Part shown: in pieces, positions 41,169 through 50,931 of the stretch
Numbering within the stretch: the first letter of the stretch is position 1
How the letters are laid out: each line of letters starts with the position of its first letter
Assembly: GCA_037176705.1 (NCBI GenBank)
Contig: JBAWUJ010000059.1
Location: forward strand, 62,001 to 126,000
Direction of reading: 5' to 3'
From: Molossus alvarezi
Taxonomy: Eukaryota; Chordata; Mammalia; Chiroptera; Molossidae
DNA length: 64,000 bases
Notes under the pieces: model-generated
What the model saw: only the letters and a program-made list of their open reading frames with translations
Database searches by the model: none
What the model was told of the DNA's origin: nothing
Program-made: the position numbers and the translations under genes

Positions 41169-42446
41169 TTTGATTTCTGCAGCCCAGCATATATTGGATA
41201 TCAAGATGACTCTTAGACACTTCCAGGCAAACAACACATATCCAAGGCTAAAACGTAGTATGTGGAATAGCTGCCTCATCAACTAGTACAGGTTGACTTT
41301 TCTTGTCACATAGGAAAGAAGGCAGACACCTGCATTTACTTACAACACTGTTTCACACTCCAATGGAAAGTATGCCCTGCACCCCGGGCATAATTAGTGT
41401 TTAAGTCATTGAAATGGATACCCAGGTCCACTGTACAAGTGCATTTTCTCTAGAAAACTCCTCTGGTTCTAATTCACAGAGATGTTCAATGTGAAAAACC
41501 CATGGAATTGTCAGTGTCTTCCAATTCATGGGTTTACTCCTTGCATGTAGACAACCAATGTTTGAACTACATCACTTTACATCTGTTCAGTTTCACTGCT
41601 TCAAGAATGCACATGTGTAACACCAGTAGTTATCAATCCTTCCATTGATTCAGTCTTGACCATTTGTTGGTTCACTGTTCTGAGTAAGAATCATGCGAAA
41701 CCAACTGCCACAGCAGAAACCAAACTTTTTCCAAGTATCGCCTTCAAAAATGGGGTTCAGTATGATCCAATCTTTGAAACCATGAACCACACAGAACACA
41801 AAAAGGGATAACTTTGGATTCTACACATAAGTGTGCTCTGTCCTAGTTGTTCTTTCCATGATATGACTGGATCTCTCCACAAAACGAGGAGAGTGTACAT
41901 GAAAGTGTTCATGTTACTCAAGATCTGTGCATTTACTTAACCCAAATGGAAATATTCAATCATTCCAACAGTTGTTTGACTAGAACATGATTGTTCACAC
42001 TTTCCCTGCAAAGGTACTTAACTTCCCAAGGAAAAACATGGCACTGAGTGAATGTGGCCCTTGTCTCTCATAGAAATTTGCCCAGAATTCAGTATATCCA
42101 AGATTGCACCAACAAGTCTAGTGTCTCTTTGTCTGGAACAAGAGAAAGAAACTTACACTCTTAAGTTTAAGTGTGATTCCACCTTTACCAATGGACATTT
42201 CTTAAACACTTAACCAAAACAACATATGCTCTGAGGAGCCTCACGCTCTAGATTTCATGGAAGTGACTTTTGTGCAACTGAAGTGAAGAGTTCTAACACA
42301 GTTCATTTGGAATAATTTTGGTTTGTATACGCTCTTCTACAAACAAACTAGAGTGAAAAGTATGTCTAAGGACCTATCAAAAGTTAGTTTGCCACGTTAC
42401 CCTAAATCAATACTTTCCAGAACTGTGCTAAGAACACGTAATCTGA
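41169..42446. repeat. Satellite unit 22, left part, interrupted by L1
   Basis: The first ~555 bp are close to consensus. From about 41727 the copy diverges (for example gccttcaaaaatgggg, catgaaccac, ttgtctctcatag, ttttggtttg), reaching a few percent difference, until the L1 begins at 42447. The same divergent sequence precedes the second L1. Confidence 0.92.
42429..42446. repeat. Target-site duplication, 5' copy
   Basis: taagaacacgtaatctga immediately precedes the L1. The 3' copy at 48271-48288 is the same except for one base (42439 T against 48281 A). The ordinary satellite reads A here, so the 5' copy carries the mutation. The first base could instead belong to the tail side, giving 17 bp. 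Confidence 0.88.
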
Positions 42447-43269
42447 GAGGGAGAAAAAATGGCGGCGGAGTGAACGGAGCTACACAGACCATCTCCCGGA
42501 ACCAAACTGGAATTACAACTATAACATAGACAAATCGACAGGAAAAACCAACAGAAAAGCAGCTTGCGAGGACCATACAACGAGGGACTCTGACTCCATC
42601 CCGGTAGGCTTGCAAAGGCGCGAGACGGGGCTGGGAGCCCACGGTCGGCAGCTCGGCAGAGGCCTTAGCTATAAGCGGCGCCTGCGGGTTACACTCCCAG
42701 GCGGCCCCACAGCGCAGAGCCGGGACAGAGGCTAAAACAGCCACAGCCACTCACCTTGGGCTCCTGCGGAGGGAGGGCAGACTGGACTGGAACTGTGTCG
42801 GGACACTCGGTGTTTGGAGGGCGCTCAGAGCTTTGGGTGAGTACAGCCACTCAGGATGGTGGCCACATTGCTTCTTCCCAGGGCTCTGGGGAGAGGCAGC
42901 AGCCCCTCCCTCGGGGATCCAACCCCACCCTGTGGGCCATTGAAGTGTTAATTGAGGCTCACTAAGGACCAGCATCTGCCCCACCCTCGTGAAAGCCCCT
43001 TGGCTGAGCACCAGAGGGAGATTTTCAATCAACTGACAACCCAAAACTCATCAATTAACCTAGACTGCTAGCCTCCAGGCAAAAAGCTAGAGGATAACAG
43101 TACGTTTCCTGGGCTGGCAACTTTAACCAGGAAAGTAAGACTTGACAGTGGTGTTCAACGTGGGTCCTCCCTCGATCATCTAGACACAGGAGAGGAAGCC
43201 ACAAACAGCAGAACACCAACACCCACAGGGAGAACTTGACAGGCTCCAAAGCCCTCAGTGATAGCCAAA
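42447..43269 (+). promoter_or_regulatory. L1 5' UTR with internal promoter
   Basis: These 823 bp lie between the 5' target-site copy and the ORF1 ATG. The first ~400 bp are GC-rich and still hold many CpG dinucleotides (around 42461-42490, 42618-42690 and 42765-42830), in contrast to the AT-rich satellite around it. L1 families transcribe from an internal promoter in this region; activity here is inferred from position and composition. No long ATG-started frame is seen on either strand. Confidence 0.8.
42456..42466 (+). promoter_or_regulatory. YY1-like site at the L1 5' end
   Basis: The sequence aaaatggcggc lies about 10-20 bases into the element. It fits the YY1 consensus (AAnATGGCGGC). A YY1 site at almost the same distance from the start sets the transcription start in human L1. 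That the site works the same way here is inferred. Confidence 0.7.
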
Positions 43270-44151
43270 ATGGTGAAACACAGAAACAGAAGCCAAATGA
43301 AAGAGCAAGACACCTCCACCGAAGATGAGATCAATGTGGAGCAATTAGGCATGTTAACAGAGCTAGAATTCAGAGCCATGATCTTGAGGAAGCTGAACAG
43401 CATGAGTAAGGACATGGAGACACTGAAAATAAGCCAATTGGAAATTAAAAACCAACAAGAAGAGATAAAAAATTACATATCCGAAATGAAAAACACATTG
43501 GAAGGTTTAAAAAGCAGAGTAGGGGAAGCTGAGGACCGGATCAGTGAAGTAGAAGACAGGGTAGAAAAAATCAACCAATCAGAAAAACAAAAGGAAAAAA
43601 CTATTAAAAAACAGGAAGACAGCTTAAGAGAACTATGGGACAACTGGAAACGTAATAATAGTCGCATCATAGGAGTCCCTGAAGAAGAAGAAAAGGAGCA
43701 AGGGATAGAGAATATATTCAAAAAAATAGTGAGAGAAAACTTCCCTAATTTGGTGAAGGAAGAAGGCATTCAAGTTCAAGAAGCACAGAGAGTCCCAAGT
43801 AAGAAAAACCCAAACAGGCCCACTCCAAGACACATAGTAATTAAAATGCCACAAATTAAAGACAAAGAGAGAATCCTAAAAGCAGCAAGAGATAAGCAAC
43901 AGGTTACCTACAAAGGGAACCCCATAAGGCTCTCAGCTGACTTCTCACAAGAAACACTACAGGCCAGAAGAGAATGGCATGAAGTAATCAAAGTCATGAA
44001 AAACAAGAATCTGAATCCAAGACTACTCTACCCAGCAAGGCTATCATTCAAAATAGAAGATCAAATAAAGAGCTTCCCAGACAAAAAAAGGCTAAGGGAA
44101 TACATTAGCACCAAACCAGCACTGCAAGAAATGTTAAAAGGACTGCTGTAA
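43270..44151 (+). CDS. ORF1: L1 ORF1 protein (RNA-binding chaperone), 293 aa
   Basis: ORF1p binds L1 RNA as a trimer and forms the cytoplasmic ribonucleoprotein needed for retrotransposition. The frame is open upstream to 43258 (a GTG), but the first ATG is at 43270, with A at -3 and G at +4, a strong Kozak context, so I start there. Visible parts: a short basic N-terminus (VKHRNRSQ); a long heptad-rich coiled coil at about residues 30-120; an RRM-like domain at about 125-210 (SRIIGVPE near 131-138, RHIVIKMP near 187-194); and a C-terminal domain at about 215-280 with TYKGNPIRLSADFS and the conserved ARREW (about 232-236). It is shorter than human ORF1p (338 aa), mostly in the N-terminal half. 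No stop or frameshift is seen. ORF2 begins 45 bp downstream. Confidence 0.93.
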   Translation: MVKHRNRSQMKEQDTSTEDEINVEQLGMLTELEFRAMILRKLNSMSKDMETLKISQLEIKNQQEEIKNYISEMKNTLEGLKSRVGEAEDRISEVEDRVEKINQSEKQKEKTIKKQEDSLRELWDNWKRNNSRIIGVPEEEEKEQGIENIFKKIVRENFPNLVKEEGIQVQEAQRVPSKKNPNRPTPRHIVIKMPQIKDKERILKAARDKQQVTYKGNPIRLSADFSQETLQARREWHEVIKVMKNKNLNPRLLYPARLSFKIEDQIKSFPDKKRLREYISTKPALQEMLKGLL

Positions 44152-44196
44152 TTAGCAGTAGAAATGGGAAGAAAAATAGAACCACACTAAACAAAA
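44152..44196 (+). other. L1 inter-ORF spacer
   Basis: These 45 bp, A-rich, lie between the ORF1 stop and the ORF2 ATG. ORF2 is translated at low level by an unconventional mechanism in studied L1s; nothing specific for that is visible here. Confidence 0.8.
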
Positions 44197-47100
44197 ATGG
44201 CAATAAATAAGTACATATCAATAATCACCTTAAACGTAAATGGATTGAATGCTCCCATAAAGAGACACAGAGTAGCTGATTGGATAAGAAAGCATGACTC
44301 ATCTATATGTTGTTTACAAGAGACCCACCTCTCAAAAAAAGACTCACATCGGTTGAAAGTGAAGGGATGGAAAAAATTTTTCCAAGCAAATGGAAAGCAA
44401 AAAAAAGCTGGGGTAGCAATTCTCATATCTGATAAAATAGATTTCAAAATGAAGACCATAACTAGAGACAAAGACGGCCACTACATAATATTGAAAGGAT
44501 CTATCCAACAGGAAGATATAACCTTGATAAACATATATGCACCCAATATAGGAGCACCAAAATATATTAAAAATCTTCTGGAGGACTTCCAAGGAGAAAT
44601 CGACAACAATACAATCATAGCAGGGGACTTCAACACCCCGTTGACAGCACTGGATAGATCCTCTAGGCAAAAAATTAGCAAGGAAACTGAGACTCTAAAT
44701 GAAGCACTAGACCAAATGGATTTAGTAGATATCTACAGAGAATTACACCCCAAAACTACAGAATACACATTCTTCTCAAGTGCACATGGGACATTCTCAA
44801 AGATAGACCACATGATAGGACACAAACTAAATCTCTACAAGTTCAAGAAGATTGAAATCATATCAAGCATCTTCTCAGATCACAATGGCATGAAACTAGA
44901 AATCAATTGCAACAAGAACATGCAAAGACATTTCAACACATAGAGGCTAAATAGCATGTTATTAAACAATGAATGGGTCACCGAGGAGATCAAGGAAGAA
45001 ATTAAAAACTTCCTGGAAACCAATGAAAATGAACACACAACAACACAAAATCTATGGGATGCAGTGAAAGCAGTTCTGAGAGGGAAGTTCATAGCACTAC
45101 AGGCCTACCTCAAACAACAAGAAAAGTTTCTAATTGACTGTCTAACCTCACAACTTAAAGAATTAGAAAGCAAACAAAAAGAAAACCCCAGAGCAAGTAG
45201 AAGGAAGGAAATAGTAAAGATCAGAGCAGAAATAAATGACATAGAGACCAAAAAAACAATTCAAAGGATCAATGAAACAAAGAGCTGGTTTTTCGAAAAG
45301 ATAAACAAGATAGATGGACCCTTAGCTAGACTCACCAAGAAACAAAGTGAGAGAACCCAAATACACAAAATCAGAAATGAAAGAGGAGAAGTAACAACCA
45401 ACACCACGGAAATACAAAAGATCGTTAACAACTACTATAAACAACTATATGGCAACAAATTCGACAATCTCAGCGAAATGGACAAATTTCAAGAAACACA
45501 CAGTCTCCCAAAACTATTCCCGGAAGAGATAGAAAACTTGAACAGACCAATAACAACTAAGGAAATTGAAGAGGTAATCAAGACTCTCCCAGCAAACAAA
45601 AGCCCAGGCCCAGATGGTTTCACGGGGGAGTTTTACCGAACATTCAAAAAAGAACTAACACCCATTCTCCTCAAACTATTTCAAAAAATTCAAGAAGAAG
45701 GAAGACTTCCAAACACGTTCTATGAGGCCAGCATAATTCTAATTCCAAAACCAGAAAAAGACACTACGAAGAAAGAAAACTACAGGCCAATATCCCTGAT
45801 GAACATAGACGCCAAAATCCTGAACAAAATACTAGCAAATCGGATCCAGAAATACATCAAAAAAATTATTCACCATGACCAAGTGGGATTCATTCCAGGG
45901 ATGCAAGGCTGGTACAATATTCGCAAATCAATAAACGTGATACACCACATAAACAAAATGAAGAATAAAAACCACATGATCATATCAATAGATGCTGAAA
46001 AAGCATTCGACAAAATCCAGCATCCATTTCTGATAAAAACGCTCAGCAATGTAGGAATAGAGGGATCATATCTCAACATAATAAAGGCCATATATGAAAG
46101 ACCTACAGCCAACATCATACTCAATGGAAAGAAACTAAAAACATTTCCATTAAGAACAGGAACAAGACAGGGATGTCCACTTTCGCCACTCTTATTTAAC
46201 ATTGTACTGGAAGTCTTAGCCACAGCAATCAGACATGAAGAAAAAATAAAAGGGATCCAAATTGGAAAGGAGGAAGTGAAACTGTCATTATTTGCAGATG
46301 ACATGATATTGTACATAGAAAACCCTAAAGCCTCCATCAAAAATCTATTAGACTTAATAAATGAATTTGGCAAAGTAGCAGGATACAAAATTAACGTCAA
46401 GAAATCGATGGCATTCTTGTACATCAATGATGAACTCACAGAAAGAGAAACTGAAAAAACAATCCCATTTACCATCGCTCCAAAAAAATTACGATACCTA
46501 GGAATAAACTTAACCAAAGAAATAAAGGACCTATTTGCAGAAAACTACAGGTCATTGAAAAAAGAAATAGAGGAAGATATAAAAAAGTGGAAGCACATAC
46601 CCTGTTCATGGATTGGAAAATTAACATCATTAAAATGTCCATACTACCCAAAGCAATCTATAGATTCATTGCAATCCCCATCAAAATACCAATGACATAT
46701 TTTATAGAACTAGAACAAATACTTCAAAAGTTCATATGGAACCACAAAAGACCCCGAATAGCCACAGCAATCTTGAAAAGAAGAACAAAGTTGGAGGGAT
46801 CACAATACCAGATATCAGGTTATACTACAAAGCAACTGTAACCAAAACAGCCTGGTACTGGCACAAGAACAGGCATATAGACCAGTGGAACAGAACTGAA
46901 AACCCAGAAATGAACCCAAGGCAATACGCTCAATTAATATTTGACAAAGGTGGCAAGAGCATACAGTGGAGTAAAGACAGGCTCTTTAATAAATGGTGTT
47001 GGGAAAATTGGACAGCTACATGCAAAAAAATGAAACTAGACCATCAACTTACACCATACACAAAAATAAACTCAAAATGGATTAAAGACGTAAATGTGAC

Positions 47101-47932
47101 CCGTGAATCCATAAAAATTCTAGAAGAAAATGTAGGCAACAAAATTTCGGACATCATACGGAGCAGAATTTTCACTGATACATCACCTAAGGCAACAGAA
47201 ATAAAGGAGAAAATGAACACATGGGACTACATCAAACTCAAAAGCTTCTGCACAGCAAAAGAAACAATCATCAAAATGGAAAGGCAACCCACTGTATGGG
47301 AGAACATCATTGCCAATGATGTATCAGATAAGGGGTTAATTTCCAGTATATATAGAGTGCTCATACAACTCCACAAAAGGAAGACAAAGAACCCAATTAA
47401 AAAATGGGTAGAGGAGCTGAATAGATACCTCTCCAAACAGGACATACAAATGGCCAAGAGACATATGAAGAAATGCTCAACATCACTAATCATCAGAGAG
47501 ATGCAAATTAAAACAACAATGAGGTATCACCTCACACCTGTCAGAATGGCCGCCATCAACAAATCATCAAACAACAAGTGTTGGCGAGGGTGTGGAGAAA
47601 AGGGGACTCTAATACACTGCTGGTGGGAATGCAGACTGGTGCAGCCGCTATGGAAAACAATATGGTGCTACCTCAAGAAATTAAAAATTGAACTTCCATT
47701 TGACCCAGTGATCCCACTGCTGGGAATATACCCTAAGAAGCCTGAAACACCAATCAGGAAGAATATATGTACCCCCATGTTCATAGCAGCACTATTTACA
47801 ATAGCTAAGATCTGGAAACAGCCCAAGTGTCCACCAGTAGATGAATGGATAAAAAAGCTGTGGTACATATACACAATGGAGTACTATGCAGCGGTAAGAA
47901 AGAAAGATCTCTTATCCTTTGAGACGACATAG
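44197..47932 (+). pseudogene. ORF2: L1 ORF2 (endonuclease-reverse transcriptase), broken by one stop and two frameshifts
   Basis: ORF2p nicks target DNA and reverse transcribes the L1 RNA. The ATG is at 44197. The endonuclease (codons 1 to about 240) keeps its key motifs: TLNVNGLN (Asn13), QETHL (Glu42), AGDFNT, KIDHM and SDHNG. A TAG at 44941-44943 (codon 249) stands where the family normally has Trp. The same frame then runs on through the reverse transcriptase with [26 protein letters not shown] and the catalytic LFADDM to about 46617. One base is missing in the A run near 46617-46621, and another near 46775-46781. The third frame carries the C-terminal part to the stop at 47930-47932, including a Cys-rich segment (CWRGC, then HCWWEC). 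The overall span is about 1,245 codons, close to the family's usual ~1,275. It is non-functional as a single protein, though the endonuclease part is uninterrupted. Confidence 0.95.
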
Positions 47933-48094
47933 AGGGACCTGGAAAGTATTATCCTAAGTGAAAGAAGCCAAGCAGAAAAAGACAAATACCACATGATCTC
48001 ACTTATATACGGAATATAATGAACATAACAGTCTGAGGAATACAGTAGACCCAGACACATGGAAGTAGGGCACAGACTGACATCCCTCAGAAGA

Positions 48095-48118
48095 GGGGAT
48101 GGGGGGTGGGGGGGTGGG
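48095..48118 (+). other. G-rich tract 1 (possible G-quadruplex) in L1 3' UTR
   Basis: Runs of 4, 6, 7 and 3 G are separated by one or two bases, enough for a four-run G-quadruplex. G-rich polypurine tracts are a recurring trait of mammalian L1 3' UTRs. Confidence 0.75.
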
Positions 48119-48181
48119 AAGAGATAAACCACAGAACTTATATGCATGTATGCATGACCAATGGACATGGACAACTAAGCC

Positions 48182-48213
48182 GGGGAAAGGGTGGAGGGGG
48201 GGTAGGGTGGGGG
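48182..48213 (+). other. G-rich tract 2 (possible G-quadruplex) in L1 3' UTR
   Basis: Runs of 4, 3, 7, 3 and 5 G lie within 32 bases, separated by short spacers. It is a second potential quadruplex about 65 bp after the first. Confidence 0.72.
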
Positions 48214-48249
48214 TGCCAATGGGGTAAAAAGGTAAAATACCTTTAACAA

Positions 48250-48270
48250 AATAAATAAAAATAAAAAAAA
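48250..48270 (+). terminator. L1 polyadenylation signals and A-rich tail
   Basis: Overlapping AATAAA hexamers start at 48250, 48254 and 48260, running into an A run that ends at 48270. The tail is short and broken by T, a state typical of an insertion that is not brand new, or of an encoded AATAAA-type 3' end. Confidence 0.78.
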
Positions 48271-48288
48271 TAAGAACACGAAATCTGA
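48271..48288. repeat. Target-site duplication, 3' copy
   Basis: taagaacacgaaatctga follows the A-rich tail and leads straight into satellite sequence. It keeps the consensus satellite base at position 11. The bottom-strand nick implied (TTCTT/AG if the duplication starts at the first AA) is a loose match to the L1 endonuclease preference TTTT/AA. Confidence 0.88.
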
Positions 48289-48971
48289 AAAACAGTACAA
48301 CAGTGGTGGTTCAAGGACGTGTGAACTGGCTATAGCCCTGGAACTTTTTACTCAATATTTTGATATTATCTGAAGAAGGTTGTCTATTGGAACACAGTTC
48401 TTAGAAGAGAGAGCCAATAAACAGTCAATTTGACACTGCAACCGTATTAAGGTTTGCATTCTGCTCTTGAACTGAATGTTATTATATTATTCTGCACAGA
48501 AAGAACACCAGTCATGAACACTTTTGACTATGCCAGTGTATTCCCATAGGTTCTTCAGGGAAAGAGACGTGAAACAAGTGAATCCATGACCATTGTTCAA
48601 AGACAGACACTCCCTCTTTTCAATTGATAACTTTTTGTTATAATGGCTTGAATAAGAGGATTGATTACTTGTCAGTTATCAAGAAATAGGCTGAATTTCT
48701 CACAGGGAACTATAAAGACAGGTTCAGAAGATTTCATTCATGAACAAGGTACAATTCCAGCATTTCACAATGATGGAAAGTGTTTACTTTGAATTCTCAG
48801 GAGAAAACAGGTATCTACTCCTTATGTTTTTTGAGAAAATCGGTCTAAACAGTGAAATGTATGCAGGATCCAAGAATGACACTGATTCATTCGGTAACAA
48901 CTTGAAAGAATGTATGTAGAACTGAATAGGGTATAGATTTCCATGGCCTGAATATTGCCCTAACCAATGTG
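48271..48971. repeat. Satellite unit 22, right part, after L1
   Basis: This resumes the monomer exactly where the left part stopped, after an 18-bp duplicated target site. The first ~500 bp hold roughly two dozen departures from consensus (for example ttttgatattatctg, cttcagggaaagagacgtg, gaatttctcacaggg). From about 48780 it is close to consensus again. Confidence 0.92.
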
Positions 48972-50931
48972 TTTGATTTCTGCAGCCCAGCATATATTGG
49001 ATATCAAGATGACTCTTAGACACTTCCAGGCAAACAACACATATCCAAGGCTAAAACGTAGTATGTGGAATAGCTGCCTCATCAACTAGTACAGGTTGAC
49101 TTTTCTTGTCACATAGGAAAGAAGGCAGACACCTGCATTTACTTACAACACTGTTTCACACTCCAATGGGAAGTATGCCCTGCACCCCGGGCATAATTAG
49201 TGTTTAAGTCATTGAAATGGATACCCAGGTCCACTGTACAAGTGCATTTTCTCTAGAAAACTCCTCTGGTTCTAATTCACAGAGATGTTCAATGTGAAAA
49301 TCCCATGGAATTGTCAGTGTCTTCCAATTCATGGATTTACCCTTGCAGGTAGACAACCAATGTTTGAACTACATCACTTTACATCTGTTCAGTTTCACTG
49401 CTTCAAGAATGCACATGTGTAACACCAGTAGTTATCAATCCTTCCATTGATTCAGTCTTGACCATTTGTTGGTTCACTGTTCTGAGTAAGAATCATGCGA
49501 AACCAACTGCCACAGCAGAAACCAAACTTTTCCCAAGAATCGCCTGCAAAAATGGGCTGCAATACGATCCAATCTCTGAAACCATGATCAACACAGAACA
49601 CAAAAAGGGATAACTTTGGATTCTACACATAAGTGTGCTCTGTCCTAGTTGTTCTTTCCATGATCTGACTGGATCTCTCCACAAAACGAGGAGAGTGTAC
49701 ATGAAAGTGTTCATGTTACTCAAGATCTGTGCATTAACTTAACCCAAATGGAAATATGCAATCATTCCAACAGTTGTTTGACTAGAACATGATTGTTCAC
49801 ACGTTCCCTGCAAAGGTACTTAACTTCCGAAGGAAAAACATGCCACTGAGTGAATGCGGCCCCAGGCTCTCACAGAATTTTGCCCAGAATTCAGTGTATC
49901 CAAGACTGCACCAGCAAGTCTAGTGTCTCTTTGTCTGGAACAAGAGAAAGAAACTTACACTCCTAAGTTTAAGTGTGATTCCACCTTCACAAATGGACAT
50001 TTCTTAAACACTTAACCAAAACAACATATGCTTTGAGGAGCCTCACGCTCTAGGCTTCATGGAAGTGACTTTTGTGCAACTGAAGTGAAGAGTTCTAACA
50101 CAGTTCATTTGGAATAGGTTTGCTTTGTATACACTCTCCTACAAACAAACTAAAGGGGAAAGTATGTCTAAGGACCTATCAATCGATAGGTTGCCACATT
50201 ACCTTAAATCAATACTTTCCACAACTGTGCTAAGAACACGAAATCTGAAAAACAGTACAAAAGTGGTGTTTCAAGGACGTGTGAACTGGCTATAGCCCTA
50301 GAACCTTTTACTCAATATTTGGATATTATTTGAAGAAGGTTGTCTATTGGAACACAGTTCTTAGAAGAGAGAGCCACTAAACAGTCAATTTGACACTGCA
50401 ACCGTATTAAGGTTTGCATTCTGCTCTTGAACTGAATGTTATTATAATATTCTGCACAGACAGAACACCAGTCATGAACACTTTTGACTATGCCAGTGTA
50501 TTCCCGTAGGTTCTTCGGGGAAAGAGTCTTGACACAAGTGAATCCATGACCATTGTTCAAAGACAGACACTCCCTCTTTTCAATTGATCACTTTTTTGTT
50601 ATAATGGCTTGAATAAGAGGATTGATTACTTGTCAGTTATCAAGAAATGGGCTGAATATTCTCAGGGAATTATAAAGATAGGTTCAGGAGTTTTCATTCA
50701 TGAACAAGGTACAATTCCAGCATTTCACAATAATGGACAGTGTTTACTTTGAATTCTCAGGAGAAAACAGGTATCTAGTCCTTATGTTTTTTGAGAAAAT
50801 CGGTCTAAACAGTGAAATGTATGCAGGATCCAAGAATGACACTGATTCATTCGGTAACAACTTTAAAGAATGTATGTAGAACTGAATAGTGTATAGATTT
50901 CCATGGCCTGAATGTTGCCCTAAACAATGTG
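48972..50931. repeat. Satellite unit 23
   Basis: 1,960 bp (one base lost near 49340). The second half has aaatatgcaatc (49750s), cttccgaagg (49825), atcgatagg (50180) and cccgtagg (50504), all shared with unit 25. Confidence 0.88.

Larger units (their letters stand above)
1..42446. repeat. Tandem satellite array, 1,961-bp monomer (left block, units 1-22)
   Basis: The same sequence recurs head to tail every 1,961 bp (1,960 in a few copies, 1,952 in one), beginning with the phrase tttgatttctgcagcccagc at 1, 1962, 3923 and so on. Neighbouring units differ by roughly 0-2 percent by eye. All copies have the same orientation. The monomer is AT-rich, has a single CCCGGG and a single GGATCC site per unit, and shows no recognisable gene or transposon. 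Large monomer size and long homogeneous arrays are typical of macrosatellite or heterochromatic satellite DNA of a vertebrate; I do not recognise the family. The 22nd unit is cut by the L1. Confidence 0.97.
38553..44478. repeat. Long duplication, left copy (satellite plus L1 5' half)
   Basis: Aligned at a constant offset of 19,522 bp with 58075-64000. By eye I found four substitutions in the satellite part (39495, 40114, 40787, 41982) and none in the L1 part. Left of 38553 the differences become more frequent. The duplication must extend beyond the window on the right. Confidence 0.93.
42447..48270 (+). mobile_element. L1: LINE-1 (L1) non-LTR retrotransposon, full length, inside satellite unit 22
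   Basis: The element is 5,824 bp, bounded by an 18-bp target-site duplication and ending in an A-rich tail, the marks of target-primed reverse transcription. In order it has a GC-rich 5' UTR opening with a YY1-like site, ORF1, a 45-bp spacer, ORF2, a 3' UTR with two G-rich runs, AATAAA signals and the tail. It looks 5' complete, because it begins with the AAATGGCGGC box near its first bases as in other mammalian L1 families. ORF1 is open; ORF2 has one stop and two frameshifts, so it cannot move on its own. Family assignment to placental-mammal L1 is secure from the two proteins. The exact subfamily and host order are not determined. Confidence 0.97.
47933..48270 (+). other. L1 3' UTR and A-rich tail
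   Basis: This 338-bp segment follows the ORF2 stop. It includes the weakly conserved block that in many mammalian L1s precedes the G-rich region, two G-rich tracts, and the terminal A-rich tail. No ORF is expected. Confidence 0.85.

Noticed and set aside
42323..42529. Plus-strand frame running from satellite into the L1 5' end
   Set aside because: It is chimeric across the insertion junction, short, and has no coding features. Its second copy at 61845-62051 is a duplicate.
42397..43044. Antisense frames in the L1 5' UTR resembling the idea of primate L1 ORF0
   Set aside because: The two frames begin with GTG and TTG, respectively, and one runs on into satellite sequence. I see no sequence support for an ORF0 counterpart.
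43258..43269. GTG start twelve bases upstream of ORF1
   Set aside because: Mammalian ORF1 is started from ATG; the ATG at 43270 has a strong Kozak context.
43473..47874. Several minus-strand frames within the L1, up to 215 codons
   Set aside because: They are shadows of ORF1 and ORF2, rich in Ser, Phe and Leu as expected for the complement of A-rich coding DNA.
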